From NCBI RefSeq assembly GCF_009727055.1, contig NC_052349.1:36423109-36487108 (forward strand): a stretch of 64,000 bases of DNA, given 5' to 3'. The stretch comes from Benincasa hispida. Its lineage: Eukaryota; Streptophyta; Magnoliopsida; Cucurbitales; Cucurbitaceae. This document shows positions 34,857 to 46,339 of this stretch, in pieces; the stretch's first letter is position 1; the number at the start of each line of letters is the position of its first letter. Made by a program: the position numbers and the translations under genes. Under the pieces are notes generated by a model that had not been told where the DNA came from, made no database searches, and saw only the letters and a program-made list of their open reading frames with translations.

Positions 34857-35665
34857 GAATTCAAAAAATGTGTAAACACATAGAAAAGAAATTCAAATAA
34901 AATAAAAAGGTCAACACCCCCAAATTTAATTATGAGATTGGCACATCATCCTTGCGTTCAGCTGTTGGGTCTTCGTCCATGAATCTAAGGGTCCTCAAGT
35001 GTTGAGGTAGAGGAGGAAGAGTAAACATTCCCATCAAGACCTGGTTGATATACTGCATTGTAAAGTTAAATTGGTCATAACTCCTTTGCATTTGTTGGCG
35101 TAGATAATCCTTTAGAATAATGTTCTAGCATTGCAGTGTTGCCAATTGCAAATGAAGTGATTCTATGGATGTGGCCAGGGGTCTTATTTGGTCTTGGCTG
35201 AATTGTTTGATTTCATCTATATTGGCTTTGGGAGGAGGTGTGAGTGTGTTGGTTTGGAGAGGTTGGGTTTCATACGTCTCCTCAACTGGGTCGTTAGTGG
35301 GTTGGACGTTGTTGGTTCCCATCCTAGTTAGCTCATAGACGATCGTGGGAGGATTAAAGGAAGGAAGTAGGGGTGAGCAAAAAGGAGAAAGCTGAGGGCT
35401 TTGTGTTTTGTCAATGTGATATCTGTGTGTTTCATCTTGGGGTGTTGGATCAATTTGGTCATCAACAGAGGTTAAGTTAAGGAAGGAAGAGGTAAGTTGA
35501 GGCCCACGATAGTGGTTTTCTTGTACTCTAATGTCAGCTCTGCTTCAGATTCTTGCTCTTCTTGTGAAGCTTCACTTCTAGGCTCATTATCGGAAGGCTC
35601 AACATGTCTTCTTTTCGCTGCGCATTTTGAAGGTTGAGGTTTTGATGCCTTGGGTTTGGAAGATT
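34857..35665 (-). repeat. Gag-like repeat, copy 2 (uninterrupted)
   Basis: This second copy of the 26262 repeat shows what copy 1 looked like before the copia insertion. Its best open frame on the minus strand (35322-35125) reads DEIKQFSQDQIRPLATSIES and LHLQLATLQC, a helical gag-like segment. I do not recognise the family with confidence. Confidence 0.65.
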
Positions 35666-35844
35666 GGTCTTTAAAAATAAGGATTTTCTAAACCTATATT
35701 TCTTCTGTAAAATTGTCCAAGCATGTTGTAATTATATTTTAAATGCATAATGGTTATGTATGTTTTTGCAGAATTCTTATTTTGTAATTTTTTGGATTTT
35801 GGTCCGATCCCTGTTTTCACTTATGAACCTTAACGGATTCCATC

Positions 35845-37735
35845 ATGTACATATCTTTTGGATTCAATTCAGATGAGAAATCTAGAAGTGATCCTACACA
35901 AATTGAGGTGCAACATAAAGTAATTCCTAGCTCTAGCAACACTAATGAGAATTCAGAATCTCAAGAATCTGAACACCAAGTGACAAAACAATCAAAGATC
36001 ACAAGTTCTGAACATTTTGACCTTAGAAACTACTCTCTAGCCAGAGATAGACAAAGAAGAAACATTACACCTCCAGCTAGATATTCAGAAGCTAATTTTG
36101 CTTCTCCTGAAGTTGGCCTACTCTCTTATGTTCTAAGTGCTAAAGACTACATAAATGAAACGAAACCCATAACCTTTGAACAAACTGTGACTAGTCCTAA
36201 TGCAAGGCAATAGATAAATGCCATGAATGAGGAAATGGAATCCCTTTCAAAGAATTATACTTGGATTTTAAAACTTTTACCAATGGGCTACAAACTAATT
36301 GATTGCAAATGGATTTATAAAATCAAGGAAGGGATCCCATGCATCCATGAACCTAGATTTAAGGCAAGGTTAGTAGCTAAGAGATTTACACGAAAGGAAG
36401 GATAGACTACATTGAAATATTCTCACATGTGGTAAAACAAACATTTATCAGAAGACTATTGTCTATTGTTGTTCAAAACAACTTAGAAATGGATCAGCAA
36501 GATGTAAAAACTGCTTTCCTACATGGTTTTCTAAATGAAACCATTTACTTGAAGCAACCACAACGATACATTGAGAAAGGAAAAGAAGATGTTTGTTGTC
36601 TACTTAAAAAATCAATCTATGGTCTCAAACAATCTCCAAGATGTTGGTACCAAAGATTTCATGACTATGCGACTCGAATTGGATTCAAGGGAAGCTCCTT
36701 TGATAGTTGTGTTTATATAAATTCTCATTCATACAAAGGGAATGTGTATCTTGTATGTGGATGATATGCTCCTAGCAGGACAGTCTAAGGAAGATCTCAA
36801 TCAAGTCAAATCATTTCTGAAAAGAGAATTCAAAATTAAAGACCTGGGAGAAGCAAAGAAAATACTTGGGATAGAAATTAAAAGGTCTAGAGTAAACTCT
36901 AGCTTAACTATAAGTCAAACTTCATACAATGACAAGATCCTACAAAAATTCAAATTGGAAAATGCTAAATTTTTCACTATACCACTAGCTCAACATTTCA
37001 AAATATCTTCAGAAAACTCTCCTACGGAAGATGAAAAAGAACATCAAGCTTTTATGAAAACAATACCCTATTCTCAGTGTGTTGGCAACTTGATGTATCT
37101 CATGATTTCAACAAGACGAATTTATCCTATGCTACAAGTGTCATAAGTAAATATATGGGAAAACTTGGCAAGAGGCATTGAGAGGTAGCAAAATGGGTTC
37201 TAAGACATTTAAACTACTCTAAGAATGCCAAATTTATGTACAAATATAATGAACCAAAAAATAATGAATTATATGACTATGTTGACTCGGACTATGCAGG
37301 AGATTTGGATAGGGGAAGATTACTTACATGATATATCTTCTTATTTGGGAACCTGAGTTGGAAGGCTTCAACTAGTGGTCACTCTCTCAATAACCAAGGC
37401 AGAATTTGTAGCTCTATCCGAAGCTATAAAAGAGGTCTATGGTTTAAAGCTTTGTTAAGTGATTTTGGATACAATTAAAGAATAGTACAAATATTATGTG
37501 ACAACCAGAGTACAATCTATCTATAAAAAATCAACAATTCCACAACTGTACAAACCATATAAACATCAAATTCCACTTTGTCCGTGATCAAATAAAGCAA
37601 GGAGAAGTAAAAGTAATAAAAATATATACCTCTAAAAATTCCTCGGATATGATGACAAAGCTAGTTATAAAGCCAAAATTGGAACACTGCCTCGAGCTCA
37701 TAGGGCTGAACCTACCAGAAAAAGGATAAATCTAG
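35845..37735 (+). pseudogene. Copia element D: integrase/RT linker, reverse transcriptase, RNase H
   Basis: This copia lineage is different from element A. RT is read through INAMNEEMESLSKNYTW, YKLIDCKWIYKIKEG, QQDVKTAFLHGFLNETIYLK, SIYGLKQSPRCWYQRF and LYVDDMLLAGQ. After it come IKDLGEAKKILGIEIKR and the RNase H remnants DYVDSDYAGDLDRGR, ALSEAIKEVYG and HIKFHFVRDQIKQGEVKV. An in-frame TAG at 36211-36213 (Trp codon altered), single-base losses near 36403 and 36745, and later frame changes disable it. No LTR could be assigned with confidence on either side. Confidence 0.85.
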
Positions 37736-39670
37736 TCTTAAAAAGGGATCGAGTTTCAAATCATTGTTTCAAAGGTGGAGATTATTAACAGAAGAATTTT
37801 AAGCCCTTGTTCCTTTTCCTCTTTTTTAAGTGTAGGATTAACTTAAATAAATAACTTTAGAATTTACCTAAAAAAATCATTTGGATTACATGATCTAAAT
37901 ATGTTTGTTGCTAAGTGTTAAAGTTGGTAGTTGGAGTTTATTATACAAGTGGAAGTTCTTTTTAATTTATTTAATAACTTAGCAACTTTGTTGAGTGCTG
38001 GAGAAATTGATTATGAGTGGATAATTGGCTAAGTGTTAGGAAAAGAAAGGAAGAAAACAAAATTTTATAAGTGAAAGAAAGGGGACCCGAGAGTTTACGA
38101 GTGTGTGGAGGAGAATAAATTGTTTTGTTGAAAAATAATTTTTGGATTAATTTTCTAAATTAAAAATTAATTTAACTTGATAAATTTGTTTAGGGATGAA
38201 GAGGATAAAGAAAAAAAAGAAAAAAAGCCACGTAAATAAGCAAACAAGCAACTGGTTGGCTGAATATGATTGGAGGAAGAAAAGGTAAGACAGAGCTTTT
38301 TGGAAGGATATTTTTGGAAGGCTAGTTCTTCCAATTTACCCATGCAAAATTCGTGATTTTTGGATCAAATGAAAGCTGAATGAGTGTAGAAAACAGCATA
38401 GAAATGTCAGAGTGATTGAAGATTAGAAAATTTGAGAAAACTTGAAGAAATTAGAAGTTGTTTGGAAATCGGGTAAGACAGAGCTTGCTGTTTTGAAGGA
38501 TTTTTCAAGGGACTTTGAGGAGGATTTAGATGCCCAAACTTTTTGTTAAGCTAGCTAAATGTCCCTCTTTAGTTATATAAAAGTTATCTGAAGTTTTTTT
38601 TTAAAAAAATTAGAAATGGCGTTTTGAAGCTCTGGAAAATTGGGTTGAAATAAGGAAAACGTTGTGTGAAGACTGCAAGCCAACCACCCCTAGGGTACCC
38701 ACTTGCGTACGTGCCTCACACCCATCAGCCACGCCGCGTGCGTGCCTCCTGCCATGCCAGTGCCCCTTAGCACACTTCCCATGCCCACCTTCGCACGCCC
38801 ATGCCCCCTATCGTGCGCCCACACCTATTTTTGCTATCCCTTGGCCTTACCTCAACCATTTTGGGTGTTAGTGAGCATTTTTGAAGCCTAATTAAGATTT
38901 TTTTTTTTGATATTTTGACCCTAAAATGAACAATTTTGGACTTTAAAGTGATTTTTGGCCCATTTTGGGTATTTAAAATGTGATTAAGGTGCAAAATGTG
39001 AAAGTTTAGGGCTCAAATTGAGTTCAATTGGTTTTATGGAATCATTAAGAGTTGTTTAGGGTTATTTTAACCTTTTATGAGTGTCTAGTAACGTTGAGAT
39101 CTTGTTTCCAGTTAGATTGAGATTGAGAAGGCCTATAAGCCAAGGAATTCATGCTTATGACTGTAATTGGTTTTATTTTAAAAATTTGGATATGAGAAGT
39201 ATATAAGTAGGAAAGTATGCTATGATTTGTGAAATGTGGTGGCATGATTTGTTTTACTTGATTATTATCTTCGAAATGCATTGAATCATGAGTTTTGAAC
39301 TCTCATTGATTTTGTATGAAATTGAGCTATAAAAATATAGTTTGGAACTTGGTTTTACTTTACTTGATTTGTATGGTTTTGTAAGAAAACCTCTTGATAT
39401 TGAAATAAATGATGTTGAATGGTTTGTAAAAGTGGTTTCAAACTACAAATTCTTGTATCCGAGAGATGGATATTTTTTCCATGCTACTTGAATGTATTTT
39501 AGTAGCCCCGCTCAAGCGATCAGAGGGCTACTAAGGTTAGATATGGCCAGAATATGCTGGGAAGTCTAGAGGAACCTGCGCCTGTAGTGCCACCCAGGCG
39601 ATCAGGGGGCTATCGAGGTTGAGTAAGATTAAAGTATACCGGGAAGTCACAAGGAACCTGGGCCTGTTAT
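37736..39670 (+). repeat. Probable gypsy LTR remnant
   Basis: There is no gene. A C-rich block at 38680-38830 (CACGCCGCGTGCGTGCC and similar) and long AT-rich flanks are typical of cucurbit gypsy LTRs. At 39504-39670 two degenerate copies of an approximately 85-bp unit lie in tandem. Each has a GCGATCAG(A/G)GGGCTA core and GGGAAGTC...GGAACCTG. A related fragment is at 55632-55690. Confidence 0.45.
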
Positions 39671-42502
39671 GGTTTTTGTTTTGGCGCAAACAGATAGCTA
39701 ATTATTACAAACAGCTTCATAATCGTCTTTGAACCTCTCGAACTGCTCCAAACTAAACCCAAAACAACTTGAACCGGGCTGAACGAGTCTGAACCGGACC
39801 AACCACAACCATTTAAGGCTGAACTGAATAGAACCTTGAGTAATCAGGTCGAACCGATTGCTCTCGGTCCAACCTCAATATGCTGCTAAGGCTGATCGTG
39901 TAACGCCTGAAGGTAATCATCTAGCGTCGTCGCCTTGGGTTGAGAGGAAGTACACGATTGCATAGTGTTTGTTGGAAGCTAGACGATTGTTTAGCTCTAT
40001 CACATAGAACTAGGCGATCGTTTGGATCCATCGCAGTGCAATCGTTTAGCGCCATCGCACAGTACTAAGCGATCGCATAACACCATCACCCAGTGCATTC
40101 AAGTCATCGTTTAGTATCCACCGCAGCTAAATGATCGCATAGCTCCATTGTATAGAACATCATCACATTGCATAGCATTTATCTACACGATCGCTTAGCA
40201 CACATTGTTACCAAACGATCGTATAGTGCCATCGTTTAGCAAAATCAACGTATCGTCTAGTTCCCACGACTAAAACTAAATGATCGCGTAATGCTATCGT
40301 ATAGCAAATGAACGCATCACTTAGCTCCTGTAGGTACATGATCATTTAGCGTTCAATATTACAATGATCAACGTATATTACTAAATGATTGTCTAGCTTT
40401 TCTTCTCATCGTGTAATGTCTGGAGCAAAATGATCGTTTAGCAACTGGACTCAGCAACATATTTAAGCAGAAGCTGAAAACTTTGGAACAGTAGCTCGAC
40501 CTCTTTCACTTGTTTTTTCAGTTACATCTTAATTTCAACTCTAATGACTCCAAATAAATTACGAACTCTTGCTAACACATAAAGCTCATCAAACAAGAGC
40601 CAATTAAAAATTTAATTGAGAAATTAAAGAGAATTAAAATGCCAAATCAGAGAAAACCATAGCAGTGCATCAGTTTCATATATCTCATGAAAAAAACACC
40701 CACCTTGCCAAAATTAGATCGAATTGAAAGCTTAAAAGATGCACTGATTCCAATTGTAAGAGTTAAACAACATGTAATGGAAGTATCAAGGATCCATAAG
40801 CATTTTAATTCACTAATTTTGGCAAACACTAAAGCATGCTGTTTATAAAAATGGGTTTTCAGAACATACCGTTGATGAACTCTCTAAGAAATCGTCTGTT
40901 CAGCTGCTGTCTTCACTTGATATCAACGTGAACCACATCAAAGCCTTCCCTACTATACTCTTGGAGCTTTAGGCAGAGTTGTGGGACTCAAGAACATCTT
41001 GAAGATGTCAAGAAACAAGGAAAGCTCACAACAGCAAATTGAAGAAGACAACTTCTTCTTCACCGATATTTTCTCTCAAAATTCTGTTTTCTTCTATCTT
41101 CTCCAGCAACTCCAATCTTCTTTATATATTAAGATCAACATGCAAAGAGATGAAGTGCATGGCTTGCAGTTCATGTTTGGAGAATCAAAGTAGAGAAGAA
41201 AATGCTTTGTGTGTGAGCATAAAGATGATGATAATGGAGAAAATTCTTTTTCCACTTTGTGCAATCCATGCAAACAAATTTCCATTTTATTTTTAAAACA
41301 AAAAATGACTTGTAAATCATTTTAATTCAAAAAATTGATTTTATTAAATTAATTTTTTTGCACAACAATTATCTTCATATATTTAAATCATATTTAAATA
41401 TTTATTCTCTTGTTCCGTTCAATTTGAATGTTGTAAATTAATTTCTCAAGCTACCCTAAAGTGTACCCATTTACGAGTTAGTAGGAGGTCCTTGCGGACC
41501 TACAAATCATGAGCTCCAATGATCCGAGATTAATCGGCTGAACTCAATAGACCAATCTAACCCCCATTTGTTAACCAATGGGTGATTCCACTAAAGCCCA
41601 TAGCTGAACTCCTCTCACTGTAGATATATTATGTCCACTTAGTATAACCATGATTAGTAAGTTAACCCTTCACAGGTTGCTTGTAATAACGGCTGGGTCG
41701 AATCTCTGTTTTACCCCCATAATTACCTCTTGTTCCTTAAGTTCCACTAATCCCCTAAGGGACAATTGATTTGTGATCCAATCAACAAATCGAATCCCTC
41801 TTAGGCCAATGAGAGGGTGAGGCCTCTTGTTCAAGACCCAAAATCAGCACTTGAAGGGAATACCTCTCTACTAACCCTAATCGGGTAGGAGTAAATTCCC
41901 TCTTGCACCCTATGTTCCCAGCTATTCATCTGGTCTTATCCTCAAAATGGTAAGCTTATTGAGCAGAGACAATTGGTCTACTCTCACCGTTTGTAGATCA
42001 AAGGATAATCTCGAACAAACAAGAGTTCATAGTTAGCTCAGGATTAAGGTTAAGTGACCTAGGTCATCGCTTCGAAATAGTCAGTCTTAAACAGTAAACA
42101 ACGTTATAAAGTCAGAGTGATAGGTTTCGTGGTTCGATCTTGCATAAAACTCATTTGCACAGAACACCCTCACTCCTTATGTCTCAACATGCACGAATTA
42201 GGATCACTTTGTATGTAGCACTTTACAACACTTTGTAACAACTACAGAGTAGGCCGTATCCATTAGTGTTACCAGAATAAGGTACCCAACCTTATTCATA
42301 TACTATAGAACATTTTGGCTATTTACTCGAACCTGATCCACTTGTATGTCTCTACATAAAGTTCAAGTACTCATATAATAGTCAAGGGACTTAGGTTTAT
42401 TGGATTTCTAAAAAACAATATATTCAACAACAACTTTATCGAATCCTCAGAATAAGTTCTAATGTTTACAAACCACGAGTTTTAGGACAGAAAATCTCAA
42501 CA
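39671..42502 (-). mobile_element. Antisense copia LTR plus leader (element B)
   Basis: On the minus strand the LTR starts TGTTGAGATTTTCTGTCC at 42502 and ends near 40757. A diverged primer site (TTGGAATCAGTGCATC) follows there. About 1.1 kb of 5' leader then runs to 39671. The leader is collinear with 46353-46960 of element E and contains many GATCGTTTAGC-like words (39900-40440). No gag follows, so only the 5' end of the element is here. Confidence 0.7.
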
Positions 42503-43405
42503 CAATAAACCTCCATTTCAAAGATAAGACCAGGTAGATTGCTGGGGATATAGGGTGCAAGATGGAATTCACTCCTACCCGCTTTCAAGGATAATAGTGA
42601 GGTTGTTCTCTTAAGTGCTGATTCTGGGTCTTGAACAAGATGCCCCACCCTCTCATTGGCCTGAGAGGGACTGGGTTTGTTGATTGGATCACAAACCAAT
42701 TATTCATAAGAGAATCGGTTGGGACTTAAGGAACAAGAGGTAATCTCGGGGGTAAAACAACCATTTGACCTAGCCGTTATTATGAAGAACCTGTGAAGGG
42801 TTAACTTACTAATCATGGTTATATCGAGTAGACACATTATATTTACAGTGAGGGGAGTGCAATTCTGAGCTTTAGTGGAGTGACCCAGTAGTTAATGAAT
42901 GGGAGTTAATTCGGTGTAAAGAGTTTAGCCAATTAATCTCGAATCATTGGAGCCCATGATCTGTAGGTCCACGAGGTCCCACTACTAGCTCACAAATAGA
43001 TTAGCCTTAGAGTAGCATTATAAGTTAATTTGAAACATTCAAATTAGAATTAAGGGAATTAGTATGTGATATAATTACGCGTTTAATTTTGGAATTAAAC
43101 GAAATTGGAGAATCAATTAATATTTAAATATGATTTAAATATTAAATTCATGAATAGGGACTCATGATGGTGGAATTAATTTAATATTTGATATTGAATT
43201 AATTAGAATTAATTAAATTGTTTAATTAATTAATTAATATTATTTTTATTAGAAAATTAATTAATTAATTAATTTTGTAAAATTAATAAAGATTTCATTT
43301 TTGAAAAATTGATTTTGGAAATCAAATTGCAAAATAAAAAAATAATGAAAAGAGATGGAAAATGGAAAATCTCAAAAGTAGGATTTCTCCACTTTCAAAC
43401 CAAGT
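42503..43405 (+). repeat. 5' LTR of element E, first visible part
   Basis: It corresponds to about 53250-54166 of the 3' LTR, including GGTGCAAGATGGAATTCAC and the AT-rich ATTAATTAA tract. It begins abruptly at the start of antisense element B and stops after TTTCAAACCAAG, where an antisense LTR was inserted. Confidence 0.75.
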
Positions 43406-45790
43406 GAAGGAAAACGAACACGAGGATTTCCATGAGTAGCGGAAAGATCTTTCCAAATTACAATCGTATATGAACTTTACAATTACAATCACAAACAGAA
43501 ACATACGATTATGCGTTAATTACAGAAAATTACAGCATGACATACAAAAGATCAAGGACAAAAGCTACACACTTTTGCAGACTCATTGCCAAGCTCTTTG
43601 ATCACGAACGCTCGAACACAATGACACCGCAACACACGAACGCTCGTCCAACATGACCACTACACTGCACGAGCACCGTGCACTCGAACTTAGCGATCGC
43701 CTAGGTGACGAACACCTCGAACAACACGAACGTCCTCCACAGAACCTTGACAGTGTCGAGTTGAGTATGACACCACCAAGAAGGTTACCTTGGTATTCTC
43801 GGTGTGAGAATCTAGAGGGTGGGCTCTGTGTGGACTTGGTTTGAGGAAGAAGACGGAGGAAACACAATCGTGTAAACGATTGAGCAAGTGTGAGATGGAA
43901 GAACCTATCGTATAATGTTGGCTTTTTGGTCCTTAATCTCAAATTAATTAATTAATCAATGTTTTGATGATAACAAACTCAATTTTTAATTACTAAAAAT
44001 CTTAGTATTTTAATATGTACATAGCGTAGAGCTCGAAATAACGATTCCAACACCTCTTGAATCACTCAAATCGGAGCTAAAACGAAGATGATATGACCGA
44101 AACAAATCTGTAGAGAAAATACTGTGGTGGATGACATGGCATAACCAGACCATTTACATGTAGACATGTGGCGGCATATTGGTTGAATGGTGGATCATTA
44201 AGAGATTAACATATGATGGACTTTTGATTTTTGGATTGATTTAAAATAAAAAAAATTGAAATTAAAAAGAAATTTAAAAGGAAAATAAATTTAATATTAT
44301 TTTATGTTTGTGTCTAACGGCTAGTTTTTTACACATAGTATGCTTTTTATTTTTGACTGACTTTAAAAAGAATGAATTTAAAAAGAAAATGAATTAAAAG
44401 AAAAATAAATTTAATATTATTTTATGTTTGTGTCTAATGGCTAGTTTTGACACATGGTATGTTTTTTATTTTTTGGATTAATTTTAAAAAGAAAATGAAT
44501 TTCAAAAGAAAAAGAATTTAATATTTATATTTTTTTTTTGTATCTAACGACTAGTTTAGTTAAAATCTCCACCATTGATTTTTCTTTTCCAAAATTCAAT
44601 GGTCCAAATTAATTGTGGTTTCTAAAAAAAAAAAAAAAAAAAATTCCATCTCTATATGAACCATCTTCCTCTCCAAATTATAAACTAACAAATTTTACAT
44701 TTCATAATCCTCCAAAACTCAAAAGTTCCATTGTTGCTCTCTCTAAGTTTCCCAATTTTTTTTCTTTTCATCTTATTCTTGAGAGAGTGTTATTGTATTG
44801 TGAGGATAAACTTGTTGAGTGCTTAAACTTGTAAATCCACTCTAGTGAGAGTTGTATTGTGTTTTTCACAAATTCCAACATTTGTAACGGTTTGATCCTA
44901 AACCGTGCAAAGGATCAGGTTTGCTCTTGAACCCGTAAAAGGAGCGGTGGTGTAACGGTTGGGCTCTAATCCGTGGAAAGAGTCGGAAAGATTTTATTCA
45001 AATTCCCAAGAGGCACTTGGGGAGTGGAGTAGGTCGAGTTTGATCGAACCACTATAAAAATTATGGTGTCTTCTTCTCTAACTCTTTCTTTTTTATTTTT
45101 GCAATTAATTTAAGCAGTTTATTGTATGTTTTAGTTTGTTCTTATTTATTTGCTAAAATTTGATAAAATTAAATTATCACATTTTTTGTCATCTTATTTG
45201 TTGCATAATTTGAATTTTTCTTATTATTTATAAAAAGTGTATTAATTAGTTTAATTGGATTAATTTAGAAAAAAAAAGTTTAATTAAACCCTATTCACCC
45301 CCCCTCTAGGGTTTCCATATCGATCCAACATATAGGTCGATACCCAATCGTTTAGGAAAAGCTAAGCGATCGTCTAGCAAAAGCTATGTGATCGTTTAGC
45401 TCATCACTTAGCTAAGTGTCTGTCGCCTACAAACACTCCACGATTGTTTACCTCATCCATGTCGTCACTTAGTAAATCCTATTTACATGACAACTCCCGT
45501 GAGAATATTTTCGAGAAAGGAAATCTCAAATTCACAAAATCTCAAGTTTTTTCTTATTCTTACTAAAATTAGGAAAACATTTTTCCTTTTATCTCACAAT
45601 TATCATGAAACCACCAATAACCTCCTACTCAAATGGTTATTAGAGAAAAATAGTTAATTATCCAATAATTAATATTATTATAAATATAAATGATAACCAA
45701 CTTATCATACTATATGTATAACATATAGTTTTAATATTTCATCTCATGAAACATATAAACCATAGCTCTTTTTCTATTCCATGACACCCT
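43406..45790 (-). repeat. Antisense copia LTR fragment inside the 5' LTR of E, itself interrupted
   Basis: 43406-43915 and 45331-45790 are two parts of one antisense LTR related to element A. They contain the CACACAGAGCCCACC...ACCGAGAATACCAAGG segment, GATCG words (45340-45470) and the AAAGAGCTATGGTTTATATG segment when read on the minus strand. The gap between them is the solo LTR at 43916. The 5' start of this LTR is missing. Confidence 0.65.
43916..45330 (+). repeat. Copia-type solo LTR, 1.4 kb
   Basis: It starts TGTTGGCTTTTTGG and ends CGATCCAACA. The flanks are TATAA (43911-43915) and TATAG (45331-45335), four of five matching. It contains a transcript-like 3' region ending CCCTATTCACCCCCCCTCTA before the terminus. 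No internal genes are present, consistent with LTR-LTR recombination. Confidence 0.78.
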
Positions 45791-46338
45791 CTTAATTTTT
45801 AGTCAATTTTCCACACTCTCCGCCTTAATCTTGAGTCAATTTTCGTTTGCTCACACACTCTCCACCTTAATCTTGAATCAATACTCTCCACCTTAATCTT
45901 GAGTCAATTTTACAAGTATGAGGTGCAATTCATGCAGCAATCCTCTTTACATGAAAGTCATGCAAAAAATAAAAAAGATTGAACTGGAAATCGGGCATGC
46001 AATTGGAAGGTTTTTGCTGAAAAACTTGAGGTTGAAGAAGGTCTTATCCTATGGTGATGCAGTAACCTCATCTCCAAATTCCCTTAATCCAAGCTTATTT
46101 TGAGTCCCACAACTCAATCTAAGGCACCAAGAGGATAGTAGGAAAGGCCTTGAGGTGGTTCACAAGCTGATTTGAAGGAGATTTGCAGCTGAAATTTGAG
46201 TTTTAAATGGTTTTTCAAAGGTATGTCATGAAACCCTCTTATTAGTTTATGAGCATGCTTAATTTAAAGCCAAAATTAATGAATTAGAATGCTTAATGAT
46301 TCGTTTTTTCTTCCGCTGCGTGTTTTTGAACTCTAGCA
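45791..46338 (+). repeat. 5' LTR of element E, second part
   Basis: It continues the LTR at the point equivalent to 54167. It contains three tandem copies of a CTCCACCTTAATCTTGAGTC unit (about 45805-45912) where the 3' LTR has one. It ends CTCTAGCA directly before the primer-binding site. Confidence 0.72.
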
Positions 46339-46339
46339 G

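Noticed and set aside
38662..38891. Overlapping Pro/Cys-rich open frames
   Set aside because: They arise from a C-rich block of a probable gypsy LTR, and both frames are low complexity.
43583..43942. 119-codon open frame on the minus strand, rich in Ser, Cys and Arg
   Set aside because: It lies wholly within an antisense copia LTR fragment, has low-complexity composition, and corresponds to LTR sequence elsewhere in the window.
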